A stretch of DNA of 64,000 bases, from assembly GCF_041379045.1 (NCBI RefSeq), contig NZ_CP166871.1, forward strand, positions 1,240,001-1,304,000, in the 5' to 3' direction. Of the stretch, positions 8,947-17,498 are shown in pieces. The first letter of the stretch is position 1. Each line of letters starts with the position of its first letter. The DNA is from Thalassotalea ponticola. Lineage in GTDB: Bacteria > Pseudomonadota > Gammaproteobacteria > Enterobacterales > Alteromonadaceae. The notes beneath the pieces were generated by a model. That model saw only the letters and a program-made list of their open reading frames with translations, did no database searches and had not been told where the DNA came from. A program made the translations under genes and the position numbers.

Positions 8947-10164
8947 TTAACTCATACTCTCAATTTTACTATAGTCGACTGTATTCTCTTTGGGTGAACC
9001 ACTGATCTTGGTCACCGTGTGGAACTGCTGGTATAGGATGTAGCCAAAACACGCGAAGAATATGGCGATAACCAGTGCACCTACCCATTGAATTTGCAAG
9101 AAGTTCAATTTGAACAACAAAGTCAACAACGACAACGCCGCGATGTTTACAACCATGTATTTAGTCTTACCTAAACGCTCTACCGTTAAGTTCAAGTTGT
9201 CGGTATACAAGCGGATAAGCGAGTCGAGTGAATTAATGACAAACACCACCCCGACAAACACCATGGCAACGTTCAATATCCCTTCGGTGGCAATACCGGC
9301 ATCGTGATAGTGATACAGCACGGCTAACCATGTAGCGATTGGAATTGAAGGGAAGACAAGCATCGCCAACAATACTTGATAGGTTTTTAAGCCACCAACA
9401 AAGCGCGAAGTGAACTGTCCAATCATAATGCTCCATGCAAACCACCAAAACAGGTAGAACGCGTGGTAATCGTTCATCGGTAATACAAAGTGATGCATAT
9501 TGGGGAAATAGTCACCAAGCATGGCCAAGTTATTGACATAGCTTGATAGCTCGCTGTCACCAAATGCGAATGCCGATGTGCCCATAAAAGCGATCAAAGC
9601 GATAAACAACCAGCTGGTCGCCAAACTCAGCAGACGTACATATTTAATGTTGGTGCTTGAATACACCGCAAACGCGATCGCCGCAAAAACAATTAAATAA
9701 AATATCGGTAAAATTGACTCACCATCGCCAAGTGACGGCAAATACCATGGTAAGTTCGACAGCAACAAGTAGGCCGTAAAGGCACAGGTACCTATGATGA
9801 CCACGTTGTTGATGATTTTCACCAGCGGTTTTTCAAAAAACTGGACCTTCGGCTCTATTACGCAGAAATAAAAACAAGTTAAAAAGTAAAAACCCCAGAT
9901 TAAAAAGCCCCAAAAACCAAATTCGATGGCCAAGGGATTGGTAAATCCATATTCTGGGCTTGCTTTTATGTCTGCATAACCCGCAAATTCGGTAAGCGGA
10001 AACATAATTAAGCCAACGTCTAATCCAGATGTGAACAAGATCGCGATAAAGGTAAAGGTACGAACCGGTGTCACACCTACTACGGGTACGTTGCCCCACT
10101 TGTAAATAAAGAAGGCGACTGATAATAGGGTGAACAAAATACCTGCACTAAGCCATAAGGTCAT
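8947..10164 (-). CDS. BCCT-type choline/betaine transporter, short divergent form
   Basis: A 405-residue polytopic inner-membrane protein with about 10-12 hydrophobic segments. It resembles betaine/carnitine/choline transporters in the motif FYLFWWFAWSIMIGQFTSRF, which matches the FYWAWWISWSPFVG region (transmembrane helix 8), and in the early segment FTSGLDVGL, which matches the FSAGMGIGL sodium-site loop. BCCT proteins are usually at least 500 residues, so this is a short version. The second glycine of the GxGxG loop is Asp here. It sits in the bet cluster downstream of betA, and choline uptake is the natural role. The transporter family is fairly sure, the substrate less so. Confidence 0.78.
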   Translation of the reverse strand: MTLWLSAGILFTLLSVAFFIYKWGNVPVVGVTPVRTFTFIAILFTSGLDVGLIMFPLTEFAGYADIKASPEYGFTNPLAIEFGFWGFLIWGFYFLTCFYFCVIEPKVQFFEKPLVKIINNVVIIGTCAFTAYLLLSNLPWYLPSLGDGESILPIFYLIVFAAIAFAVYSSTNIKYVRLLSLATSWLFIALIAFMGTSAFAFGDSELSSYVNNLAMLGDYFPNMHHFVLPMNDYHAFYLFWWFAWSIMIGQFTSRFVGGLKTYQVLLAMLVFPSIPIATWLAVLYHYHDAGIATEGILNVAMVFVGVVFVINSLDSLIRLYTDNLNLTVERLGKTKYMVVNIAALSLLTLLFKLNFLQIQWVGALVIAIFFACFGYILYQQFHTVTKISGSPKENTVDYSKIESMS

Positions 10165-10279
10165 TGTCGCCCTCCCAATAGAGATAAAAATAATTCATCA
10201 TTACTCCAATTACTACTACTACTGTGTGTTTCTTCTGTGCGCCGAACCCGATGCGACAGATGTGTTTAACTACTCCCGG

Positions 10280-10319
10280 CCCCAACCGAGGTTGGGGAGG
10301 AGACCAAAAAGTTTGTCTC
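10280..10319 (-). repeat. Two adjacent hairpins between betA and the transporter gene
   Basis: CCCCAAC-CGAG-GTTGGGG (10280-10297) is followed by GAGAC/GTCTC arms (10300-10304 and about 10315-10319) enclosing an A-rich loop. Read on the minus strand they come after the betA stop and before the transporter gene. No T-run follows, so they more likely stabilise or process the mRNA, or attenuate transcription, than end it. Confidence 0.4.
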
Positions 10320-10324
10320 AACGC

Positions 10325-11977
10325 TTAGCGTTGTGCTGTTTGCCAGTCCTGACTTGACGCTACCGCAACGGGGTGTGCGGTTGGCGCTGACTTGCCGAGG
10401 ATCATATCTGCGGCTTTTTCCGCGACCATAATGGTCGGCGCGTTCAGGTTGCCATTTGGAATGGTCGGAAAGATGGATGAATCCACCACCCGCAATCCGT
10501 CAATGCCGTGTACCTGAGTTTTTGAATTAACGACAGCAAGCTCGTCTTCACCCATCTTACAAGAGCATGAAGGGTGGTAAGCGCTCTCTACCGCTTGACG
10601 AACAAATGCATCGATTTCTTCGTCGCTTTGAATGTGTTCACCTGGCTGTATTTCACCGTCTCTAAACTGATCAAATGCTGGCTGTGAAATGATTTCACGC
10701 GTTAGGCGTACACAGGCTCGAAAACCTTCAATATCATCTGCGTGTTGCAGATAATTAAATTGAATTTTCGGCGGTACACTCGGATCGCTTGATTGCAACG
10801 TCACAGCACCTCGGCTTTTCGGCTTGTTGTGACCAACGTGCACTTGAAAACCGTGTCCTGAAAAGGCCTTTTTACCGTCGTAGCGGATCGCTGCAGGCAA
10901 AAAATGATATTGAATATCAGGCCATTCCACCCCAGCTTTTGAGCGAATAAATGCACAAGACTCAAAGTGATTGGTACTGCCAAGACCAGAGCGATTCAAC
11001 AACCATTGGCTACCAATTTTTGCTTTTGACAACAAGTCCAACTCGCCGTTTAAGGTAATGGGCTGTTGACACTTGTACTGAAAGTAAAACTCCAAGTGAT
11101 CTTGTAGATTCTTACCAACACCCGGGAGTTCGTGCTTTAGTTCAACACCGGCATTTTTTAATACCTCGGCATCACCGATTCCCGATAGCTGCAAAATATG
11201 TGGTGAGCCAATCGGTCCTGCACTTAGAATCACTTCCTTGCGACAATGCGCTTCACTGTTTTTGTTACCAATGCGGTAGGCAACGCCGGTTGCTTTTTTA
11301 TCTTTAAGCAGTACCTGAGTTACCAAAGCGCCGGTGACAATGGTTAAATTAGCGCGACTCTTAATGGGATCTAAGTACTCGCGACTGGTGGAGCTACGCA
11401 CACCGTCTTTAACGGTCATGTGCATCGGGCCAAAGCCCTCTTGTTGCTCGCCGTTGTAATCATCAGTCACCGGGTAGCCCGCTTGCTCGCCGGCCTTGAT
11501 AAACGCGCGGTAAAGCGGGTTTTTCATCTCATTGCCGTTGTTTACGCCAAGCTCGCCTTGACTGCCGCGGTATGAGTTGTCACCTTTGTACCAAGTTTCA
11601 GCCTTTTTGAAATAAGGTAAACAGGCCTGATAGTCCCAACCTTCGGCGCCGTGTTCTTGCCACTCGTCAAAATCTTTGGCGTGACCGCGCACATAAACCA
11701 TTCCGTTGATCGATGACGAGCCACCCAATACTTTGCCACGAGGACAGTGCATTTCACGATTGTCCAAAAACGGCTCTGGCTCAGAATGAAATTGCCACGC
11801 GTACTTTTTGGTGTTCATTGGAATCGACAAGGCTGTTGGCATTTTGATGAAAATACTCTTGTCCGAGCCACCTGTCTCTAGTAGCAACACCTTGTTGCTC
11901 GGATCGGCAGACAAGCGATTAGCTAGTACACAGCCAGCTGAACCTGCACCGACAATAATGTAATCAAACTCGCTCAT
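10325..11977 (-). CDS. betA: Choline dehydrogenase BetA
   Basis: A 550-residue GMC-family flavoenzyme that oxidises choline to betaine aldehyde at the inner membrane. The FAD dinucleotide-binding motif [15 protein letters not shown] is near residue 10. The GMC signature [18 protein letters not shown] is near residue 83. The C-terminal catalytic-site segment [10 protein letters not shown] and the final [17 protein letters not shown] are also typical. Length matches the family (about 550-560). It starts 9 bases after betB and is part of the betI-betB-betA operon. An A+G-rich ribosome site (GGAGG) lies just before the ATG. Confidence 0.95.
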   Translation of the reverse strand: MSEFDYIIVGAGSAGCVLANRLSADPSNKVLLLETGGSDKSIFIKMPTALSIPMNTKKYAWQFHSEPEPFLDNREMHCPRGKVLGGSSSINGMVYVRGHAKDFDEWQEHGAEGWDYQACLPYFKKAETWYKGDNSYRGSQGELGVNNGNEMKNPLYRAFIKAGEQAGYPVTDDYNGEQQEGFGPMHMTVKDGVRSSTSREYLDPIKSRANLTIVTGALVTQVLLKDKKATGVAYRIGNKNSEAHCRKEVILSAGPIGSPHILQLSGIGDAEVLKNAGVELKHELPGVGKNLQDHLEFYFQYKCQQPITLNGELDLLSKAKIGSQWLLNRSGLGSTNHFESCAFIRSKAGVEWPDIQYHFLPAAIRYDGKKAFSGHGFQVHVGHNKPKSRGAVTLQSSDPSVPPKIQFNYLQHADDIEGFRACVRLTREIISQPAFDQFRDGEIQPGEHIQSDEEIDAFVRQAVESAYHPSCSCKMGEDELAVVNSKTQVHGIDGLRVVDSSIFPTIPNGNLNAPTIMVAEKAADMILGKSAPTAHPVAVASSQDWQTAQR

Positions 11978-11986
11978 ACAACCTCC

Positions 11987-13450
11987 TTAAAATGGACTCT
12001 CTATCTGACTCATACCCACGTACACCGATTTGGTTTGGGTATAACTGTTTAATGTTTCAACGCCGTTTTCTCGGCCAACTCCCGACTGTTTGTAACCGCC
12101 AACAGGCATCTCAGCAGGTGAGTTACCGTAGGCATTTATCCAGCAGATACCGGCCTGTAATTGATGAATGACACGGTGCGCGCGCTGAATATCGCGACTG
12201 AACACACCTGCTGCCAGACCTAATTCGGTATTGTTAGCGCGCTTTATCACCTCATCTTCATTGTCAAAGACCAACACACTCATTACCGGACCAAAGATTT
12301 CTTCTTTGACGATGCTCATGTCGTCTGTACAGTCGATAAAGACAGTGGGCGCAACAAAATAACCATTCGGCGCAGACTCAGGTGATAAGGCGTGACCGCC
12401 AGTTAGTACATTGGCACCTTCAAGTTTGCCTTTCTCGATATACTCGAGAACCAACTGTTGGTGCTTTTTCGAAATTAATGCCCCTAAATTCACTTTCGGA
12501 TCGAGTGGATCGCCGGCGATAACATTGTTCTCAGTACGTGTTTTTAGCTCATCTAAGAAGGCGACGTAAACGTCGCGATGCACGTACACTCGGGTGCAGT
12601 TGGTACAAATTTCACCTTGGGTATAAAAGTTACCTAGCATAGCTGCACTGACCGCTTGCGAGACATCGGCGTCGTCGAAAACGATCAACGGCGATTTACC
12701 ACCGAGCTCCATTGTCACCTCTTTGAGGTTGGTGCTGGCGCTTTGCATGACTTTTTTACCGGTGCCGACTTCGCCAGTAAAAGACACTTTTTCTATGTCG
12801 TTGTGGGTGGTGAGCCATTGGCCAACACGCGCAGCTCCGTGAACGACATTAAACACCCCTTTGGGCATCCCAGCTTCGATAAAAATCTGAGCCAATTTAA
12901 TCGCACCCATCGGTGTTTCTTCCGATGGCTTAAAAATCATCGCGTTACCTGCCGCTAGAGCGGGTCCAGATTTCCAACAGGCGATTTGCAGTGGATAGTT
13001 CCAAGCGCCAATACCGGCGCAAATACCCAGCGGCTCGCGACGTGTATAAAAGAAGTCTTCACCCACCGCTTGCTGGCTACCTAGTTGCGCAGGCGCTAAA
13101 CCGGCAAAGTATTCAATCACATCAGCGCCGGTTTCGATATCGACACAATCGGCTTCTTGAATCGGTTTGCCGGTGTCTTGCACTTCGATGCGAGCGAGCT
13201 CGTCGTTGCGCTCACGCAACAGAGCAACGGCTTTTAACAAAATGCGGCTGCGCTCAATTGGCGTCATCTTCGACCATTGGGCAAAACCTTGCTTGGCGCT
13301 TTCAATTGCTTGCTGCAATAGCGCGTCGTCGGCTTCTTCCACCAAGTAGATGTCTTCATCACTGGCTGGGTTTTTCACCGCGAAGCTGTTGCCACTTTGA
13401 CTTGCAACGAACTTGCCGTGAATAAAATTTTGTAAAACTGGTAGTGACAT
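11987..13450 (-). CDS. betB: Betaine-aldehyde dehydrogenase BetB
   Basis: This 487-residue NAD(P)-dependent aldehyde dehydrogenase turns betaine aldehyde into glycine betaine in the cytoplasm. The substrate/cofactor motif [30 protein letters not shown] has its first part near residue 150, [11 protein letters not shown] holds the general-base Glu near residue 250, and [11 protein letters not shown] holds the catalytic Cys near residue 286. Length and motifs are those of BetB. The start is 1 base past the betI stop, so the genes are tightly coupled. Confidence 0.95.
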   Translation of the reverse strand: MSLPVLQNFIHGKFVASQSGNSFAVKNPASDEDIYLVEEADDALLQQAIESAKQGFAQWSKMTPIERSRILLKAVALLRERNDELARIEVQDTGKPIQEADCVDIETGADVIEYFAGLAPAQLGSQQAVGEDFFYTRREPLGICAGIGAWNYPLQIACWKSGPALAAGNAMIFKPSEETPMGAIKLAQIFIEAGMPKGVFNVVHGAARVGQWLTTHNDIEKVSFTGEVGTGKKVMQSASTNLKEVTMELGGKSPLIVFDDADVSQAVSAAMLGNFYTQGEICTNCTRVYVHRDVYVAFLDELKTRTENNVIAGDPLDPKVNLGALISKKHQQLVLEYIEKGKLEGANVLTGGHALSPESAPNGYFVAPTVFIDCTDDMSIVKEEIFGPVMSVLVFDNEDEVIKRANNTELGLAAGVFSRDIQRAHRVIHQLQAGICWINAYGNSPAEMPVGGYKQSGVGRENGVETLNSYTQTKSVYVGMSQIESPF

Positions 13451-13451
13451 A

Positions 13452-14042
13452 CTAGTCTCCGCTTGCTGAAATTAGGTTGTCGATAAACTGTTTCGCCAGG
13501 TGCTCGGCCTCTTTAAAGCCAGCTTCATCTGCTTGGCTTAATACGGCTCGAAGCCAGAGGCCGTCAATCATACCCGCACTAAGTTTGGCGGCTTGCCGAG
13601 CGTCCTCTTTAGGCATTAAGGTCTTAAGCGAGTACAACAGGTTACTGTACAAGCGTTGCGAATTAATGCGCTGTAATCGGCCCAGTTGCTGGTTGTGCAT
13701 CGATTGAGCCCAAAAACTTAACCACGTTTTGGTTGAGCTGGCACTTTGTTGTACCACCGAAAAATTCGCTTCAACGATGTACATTAAGCGCTCGGCGGCG
13801 CTGCATCCACCCTGCGATTTTGCTAATAAAGTGGTGCGCAAATTATTTAATAAATACCGTACCGTGGCCTCTAACAAGCCGTCTTTACCACCAAAATAGT
13901 GGCTGATGATGCCAGACGATAATCCGGCGCGTTTGCTAATACTGTTAATGGTCGTGGCGTGTAAACCAAGCTCAGCGACCGACTCCAATGTCGCGTCTAT
14001 CAGTTGTTGGCGACGTATGGGTTCCATTCCTACTTTTGGCAT
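13452..14042 (-). CDS. betI: Transcriptional repressor BetI (TetR family)
   Basis: A 196-residue TetR-type regulator beginning [20 protein letters not shown], as BetI proteins do. The helix-turn-helix is at about residues 25-50 ([21 protein letters not shown], shortened here) and is followed by [15 protein letters not shown]. BetI represses the bet genes until choline binds. It is the first gene of betI-betB-betA, and an inverted repeat suited to it lies 10 bases upstream, which suggests autoregulation. Confidence 0.93.
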   Translation of the reverse strand: MPKVGMEPIRRQQLIDATLESVAELGLHATTINSISKRAGLSSGIISHYFGGKDGLLEATVRYLLNNLRTTLLAKSQGGCSAAERLMYIVEANFSVVQQSASSTKTWLSFWAQSMHNQQLGRLQRINSQRLYSNLLYSLKTLMPKEDARQAAKLSAGMIDGLWLRAVLSQADEAGFKEAEHLAKQFIDNLISASGD

Positions 14043-14652
14043 AAACTCTTTATTGATTGACTGTTCAATTAAAATAAATTCTAAAGAGTACGAACTATTG
14101 TCTCAAGGTTTTAAGCCGCGTTTTTTGTTAAACATTGTTAACTAAAATATTTTAACGTTTTATATCAAGGGGTTATCATTTCGATCTTGGCATTATGTGT
14201 ACTGTTGAAATGATTCGTATAGAACGATATTTTTTAAAGGGTAACAACAAAGTGCCCTAATTTAGGGCGAGTAAACTGATCGAAAATGATCAGTGTGCTG
14301 AGCAAAATAAGCACCATTTAGTGGCTTGTTTAGAGAGGGAATAAACATAAATGAATTGGCTCAATAACAGCTTTTTTCGTTGTGGTATTTGATACAAGCG
14401 CTATCGCTATGAAGCAGTAAATCCTTAGCCGATAGGCAAGAGTTATCGACCTCAACCTTTGCCTTTCTCACCAAGTAAATGCTTATACGCTTATCTGTAA
14501 TTCGCAATCTTAGTAATTTCGGCTAGCCTTATATTTCATATTTAACCTGTCGCTAGGTTGTGCATGGCAGTTAATCTACTCGGCGGGTGTACGAAGCGGT
14601 GCTTAACTATGTGTTCGGGCGCTGATATTATGGCTAATTCGAGGTGTTAACG
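14043..14652. other. 610-base noncoding gap with two adjacent dyads
   Basis: No convincing gene is visible. The left edge is the bet promoter region. Near the middle are GCCCTAA-T-TTAGGGC (14254-14268) and ACTGATC-GAAAAT-GATCAGT (14275-14294), two perfect hairpins 6 bases apart. They could be an operator pair, a terminator-like structure or part of a small RNA. The right edge should hold the promoter for the gene at 14653. Confidence 0.5.
14052..14069. promoter_or_regulatory. Candidate BetI operator
   Basis: ATTGATTGACTGTTCAAT is an inverted repeat with arms ATTGA and TCAAT separated by 8 bases, located 10 bases before the betI start. TetR-type BetI proteins bind operators with TTGA/TCAA half-sites, so position and sequence both fit. 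The inner bases are not symmetric. Confidence 0.5.
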
Positions 14653-15207
14653 GTGCGATCTACCATATCAACAGTCGTTATAACCACCGCAGCTTTATCT
14701 ATTATGCTCGCGTTATTTTTTACCAATGTGGCGTCACTTGCCGGGTTTACTGTGGTGCCAACTGAGAAATTTGACCAATTGACTGCATCGCATGATGCGA
14801 TTGAAAAATTAAAGCTCAACCACGCCAAGCAAAAAACGCTTACCACAGAGCACTTTTTTAATCGCACCAGTCAAAAAGTCGGTCAAACTGCGTTGTCTGC
14901 ACTGACCATTGGCGCGCAAGCAGTTGTCGGGACATTAACCTATATGGAGCTAAATGAGTACTGTGAGGAGAAGCAACGTTTGTCCGAGCAAGAAAATTTA
15001 CTGTTTAACATCAACAACGGCTTTGACTTTGATACCTGTCTTCGCTTTGCCAAAAAGGATTCTATAGACATCAAAGAGCAAGCGTGGAATATGGTTAAGA
15101 AAACCGCAAATGTTGATGTAGTAGCTGCTGGTGAAGACATAAAAACAAGTCAAAAAGAACTCGCCAAGCAGTTAAAACAAATAGAGTCGCTATATAAACA
15201 GCCCTAA
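14653..15207 (+). CDS. Hypothetical membrane-anchored protein
   Basis: I do not recognise this 184-residue protein. I chose the GTG start at 14653 because GAGG (14641-14644) is spaced 8 bases from it; a GTG at 14644 would add three residues but overlaps that site. The N-terminus has one hydrophobic helix (ISTVVITTAALSIMLALFF, about residues 5-23), so it is probably anchored in the inner membrane with the rest in the periplasm. A second weakly hydrophobic stretch (about 80-97) contains TIGAQAVVGTLTYMELNEYC. The remainder is charged and helical, with two Cys and a Lys-rich C-terminus that could form a coiled coil. It stands alone, with a long gap upstream and the convergent cyanophycinase gene downstream. 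Confidence 0.6.
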   Translation: MRSTISTVVITTAALSIMLALFFTNVASLAGFTVVPTEKFDQLTASHDAIEKLKLNHAKQKTLTTEHFFNRTSQKVGQTALSALTIGAQAVVGTLTYMELNEYCEEKQRLSEQENLLFNINNGFDFDTCLRFAKKDSIDIKEQAWNMVKKTANVDVVAAGEDIKTSQKELAKQLKQIESLYKQP

Positions 15208-15304
15208 TTCGAAACAGGTATATTGACCTTTCAGACTGAGCAGAGCAAGACACTAAAATATATCAGCGCTGCTCTGCTACCTATGTAGTGGCTAATGGGT
15301 GTGT

Positions 15305-17122
15305 TTATCGATAAGTAAACAACACGTTTGAATAACTGCAGTATTGATAAGATTCACCCAAATAGCGGACCTCACCAAGGTGCGTTTTACTGTTTTGGCT
15401 AAGGGCTAAAGCGACCTTTTTGGTATTGCCTTGCCAAGTGTACTGGGCCTGTAATGGCTGCTCGGGCTGACGACACAGCTGCGTTGCCCAGCGTTTAAAG
15501 TTATCGGCGTCGAACACATCGTTTGCACGTTCAAATGTTTTGTCCGCTGACGGCTTACTGGGCGAAGGGTTGTTAAATTCAACCGTGATCTCAGATTGGC
15601 GTATTTGCGCACTGTCATTGCGATTTATGTAGTGAATGAGCGCTTGGTTTTCGTTTTTTGGTTGCAATACGAATACGCCATGCGCACCAACAACGCGAAG
15701 ATTAATGGGTGCGCTAGTATCGACCGACCAATCGATAACCGCCGCCGTGGCCTCATCCACCCCCAACACAAATGGCACTTGGGTGTGTTCAGCAAGTACG
15801 GCAACACGTCCTTGGCGACCGCGCTCTGAAAAATGCGTATCCATAATGGCAAAATTGACTAAACCGATGCCGCCATCAGAGCGATACGTTAGGTCGGTAT
15901 TGATTAAATCATCTTTGCATTGGTTGGTTTTTTGGCAACCTTCAATGGGTAGAACATCGGCTTTGGCGCCTCGCTGTAGTGCGGTTTCACTTGTGCCGTT
16001 GCTGATCATTACGGTGTTGTTATTAAGGTATTCACCGCCAGACATAACGGCGGTTCCGGCACTGGTGCCACCAACGATAAAACCGCCGCGATTAAGTTTG
16101 TGCTTAATCAACGCTAATACCGCATTGTCAGAGCCATCCTCATTAACAAAGGCTTTTCGGGTGAGTGATTGATCGCCGCCGTTGATAAACAGGCCATCGG
16201 CGTTGGCGATGATGTCGATTAGCTGTTGCGGCGACTGGCAAAATTGCTGTTGTTTGGCGAACAGATCAGGGTAAACGGCCTGCCTATTTGTTGAGCCATT
16301 TTGACCAAGCCTTAAGCGGTCTAGCGTTGCGCAAACCGCACGATCTTTAGCTTTTAGTTGCCAGGCTTTATTTAAGGTAGCATCGAGTGGCAGCCATTGG
16401 CTATTAGCACCCGCTTGGCTAAATACTTGTTGATAAAAATCGGCCGCTTCAAACGGGTCTCGAGCTGATGCAGTAAGCACAACCACATTGGGTTGTGCTT
16501 TGTTACTTAGCGTTTTAGCGTAATCAACAAACTGTCGATACAGCTCCTTGCTAAACACATCGTTACTATGACTAAGATTAACGCGCTCGTGCAGACGTTT
16601 GCCATCTTTGTTCACCGCTACTTCGAGTAAATCGTGTAACAAGTAGTATTTAAAATCATTTAAGGCGTTTATGGCAGGGTAATAGGGCGACTGTTTTAAG
16701 TAACGAGAAAATTCGGCTTTGGTCACGAGTTTGTCTTCAACGGTGTTACGCATCTGAGTGAAAAAACTTTCAATGGCCCGGTATTCTTGCGTGCTGAAAT
16801 GCGCTTTATGCTGGTGTAATAAAGTCTGCTGAAGGTCACTAAATTGATAATAACTGGTCGTTTTTGAATCAGAATCTGTTGACCAAGGTGTTGAGTCATT
16901 GCATTGGCTTTTACTCAACGACGAACAGGTTTTTAACCCACCGCCAACTAAAAAAAGCTTACTACGGGCGACAGATTGTGTGTTGGTCGTGGGCGTCGTT
17001 TTTGAAACATGCTGTGCAACCGAATTGCGCTCGCTGCTATCACCTGTTGTTGCATTAGCAATCAGTGGCGTAGAGGCAAGTGCTGCGGTATATAAAAACG
17101 TAGAAAAAGCATGGCGTAACAT
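15305..17122 (-). CDS. Exported cyanophycinase (peptidase family S51)
   Basis: A 605-residue protein with a signal peptide (cleavage about residue 25, after IANA). Cyanophycinase cuts the storage polymer cyanophycin (poly-Asp with Arg side chains) into beta-Asp-Arg dipeptides. The S51 hallmarks are KLFLVGGGL, LFINGGDQSLTRK, the nucleophile elbow GGTSAGTAVMSG with Ser354, and IMDTHFSERGRQGR with the conserved His. The signal peptide and extra N- and C-terminal regions (family members often have 270-420 residues) suggest an extracellular or periplasmic enzyme that attacks cyanophycin from other cells. It is divergent from a TBDR, YfcC-type transporter and IadA homologue, a consistent set for using the dipeptide product. 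Confidence 0.88.
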   Translation of the reverse strand: MLRHAFSTFLYTAALASTPLIANATTGDSSERNSVAQHVSKTTPTTNTQSVARSKLFLVGGGLKTCSSLSKSQCNDSTPWSTDSDSKTTSYYQFSDLQQTLLHQHKAHFSTQEYRAIESFFTQMRNTVEDKLVTKAEFSRYLKQSPYYPAINALNDFKYYLLHDLLEVAVNKDGKRLHERVNLSHSNDVFSKELYRQFVDYAKTLSNKAQPNVVVLTASARDPFEAADFYQQVFSQAGANSQWLPLDATLNKAWQLKAKDRAVCATLDRLRLGQNGSTNRQAVYPDLFAKQQQFCQSPQQLIDIIANADGLFINGGDQSLTRKAFVNEDGSDNAVLALIKHKLNRGGFIVGGTSAGTAVMSGGEYLNNNTVMISNGTSETALQRGAKADVLPIEGCQKTNQCKDDLINTDLTYRSDGGIGLVNFAIMDTHFSERGRQGRVAVLAEHTQVPFVLGVDEATAAVIDWSVDTSAPINLRVVGAHGVFVLQPKNENQALIHYINRNDSAQIRQSEITVEFNNPSPSKPSADKTFERANDVFDADNFKRWATQLCRQPEQPLQAQYTWQGNTKKVALALSQNSKTHLGEVRYLGESYQYCSYSNVLFTYR

Positions 17123-17498
17123 AATAAATACTCGTAATGATGTGAAAAGAAGGCTTGACTTACAAGCTGTTTACAATTACAAAATAAATGTTACGTAGAA
17201 AAAATTAGCAAAAATATACTAACGAAGAAAACGCATATGTACAAGAAAGCAATGAAGCTCAGCACATATCGCTACTCACAATATTACTTATCTGAGTGGT
17301 TTGACGAATAAACCACGGACCCCATCAAGGCAGTCCGTGGGTTGTTGTGTCTACTCATCACTAAATCATCATCTCACTTGTTTGCAATGACTGCTGTGCT
17401 CATTTTTTGTGCCTGTCACAGCCTATGTTGGCATGCCCAAATTAAAATAAAAACCATAAAAATCATAAATCTAGTCATTAAACTTTAGGGATGTAACT
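17123..17498. other. Divergent promoter region, cyanophycinase/TBDR, with hairpin
   Basis: No gene is seen in 376 bases. The region must hold promoters for both divergent genes. A perfect 8-bp stem CCACGGAC/GTCCGTGG (17313-17320/17333-17340) with a 12-base loop lies about 160 bases before the TBDR start. It could be a leader structure or an operator. An A-rich tract (17450-17475) precedes the TBDR ribosome site. Confidence 0.5.

Noticed and set aside
14195..14260. 21-codon open frame in the gap after betI
   Set aside because: Too short to support; it runs into one of the dyads and has no ribosome site.
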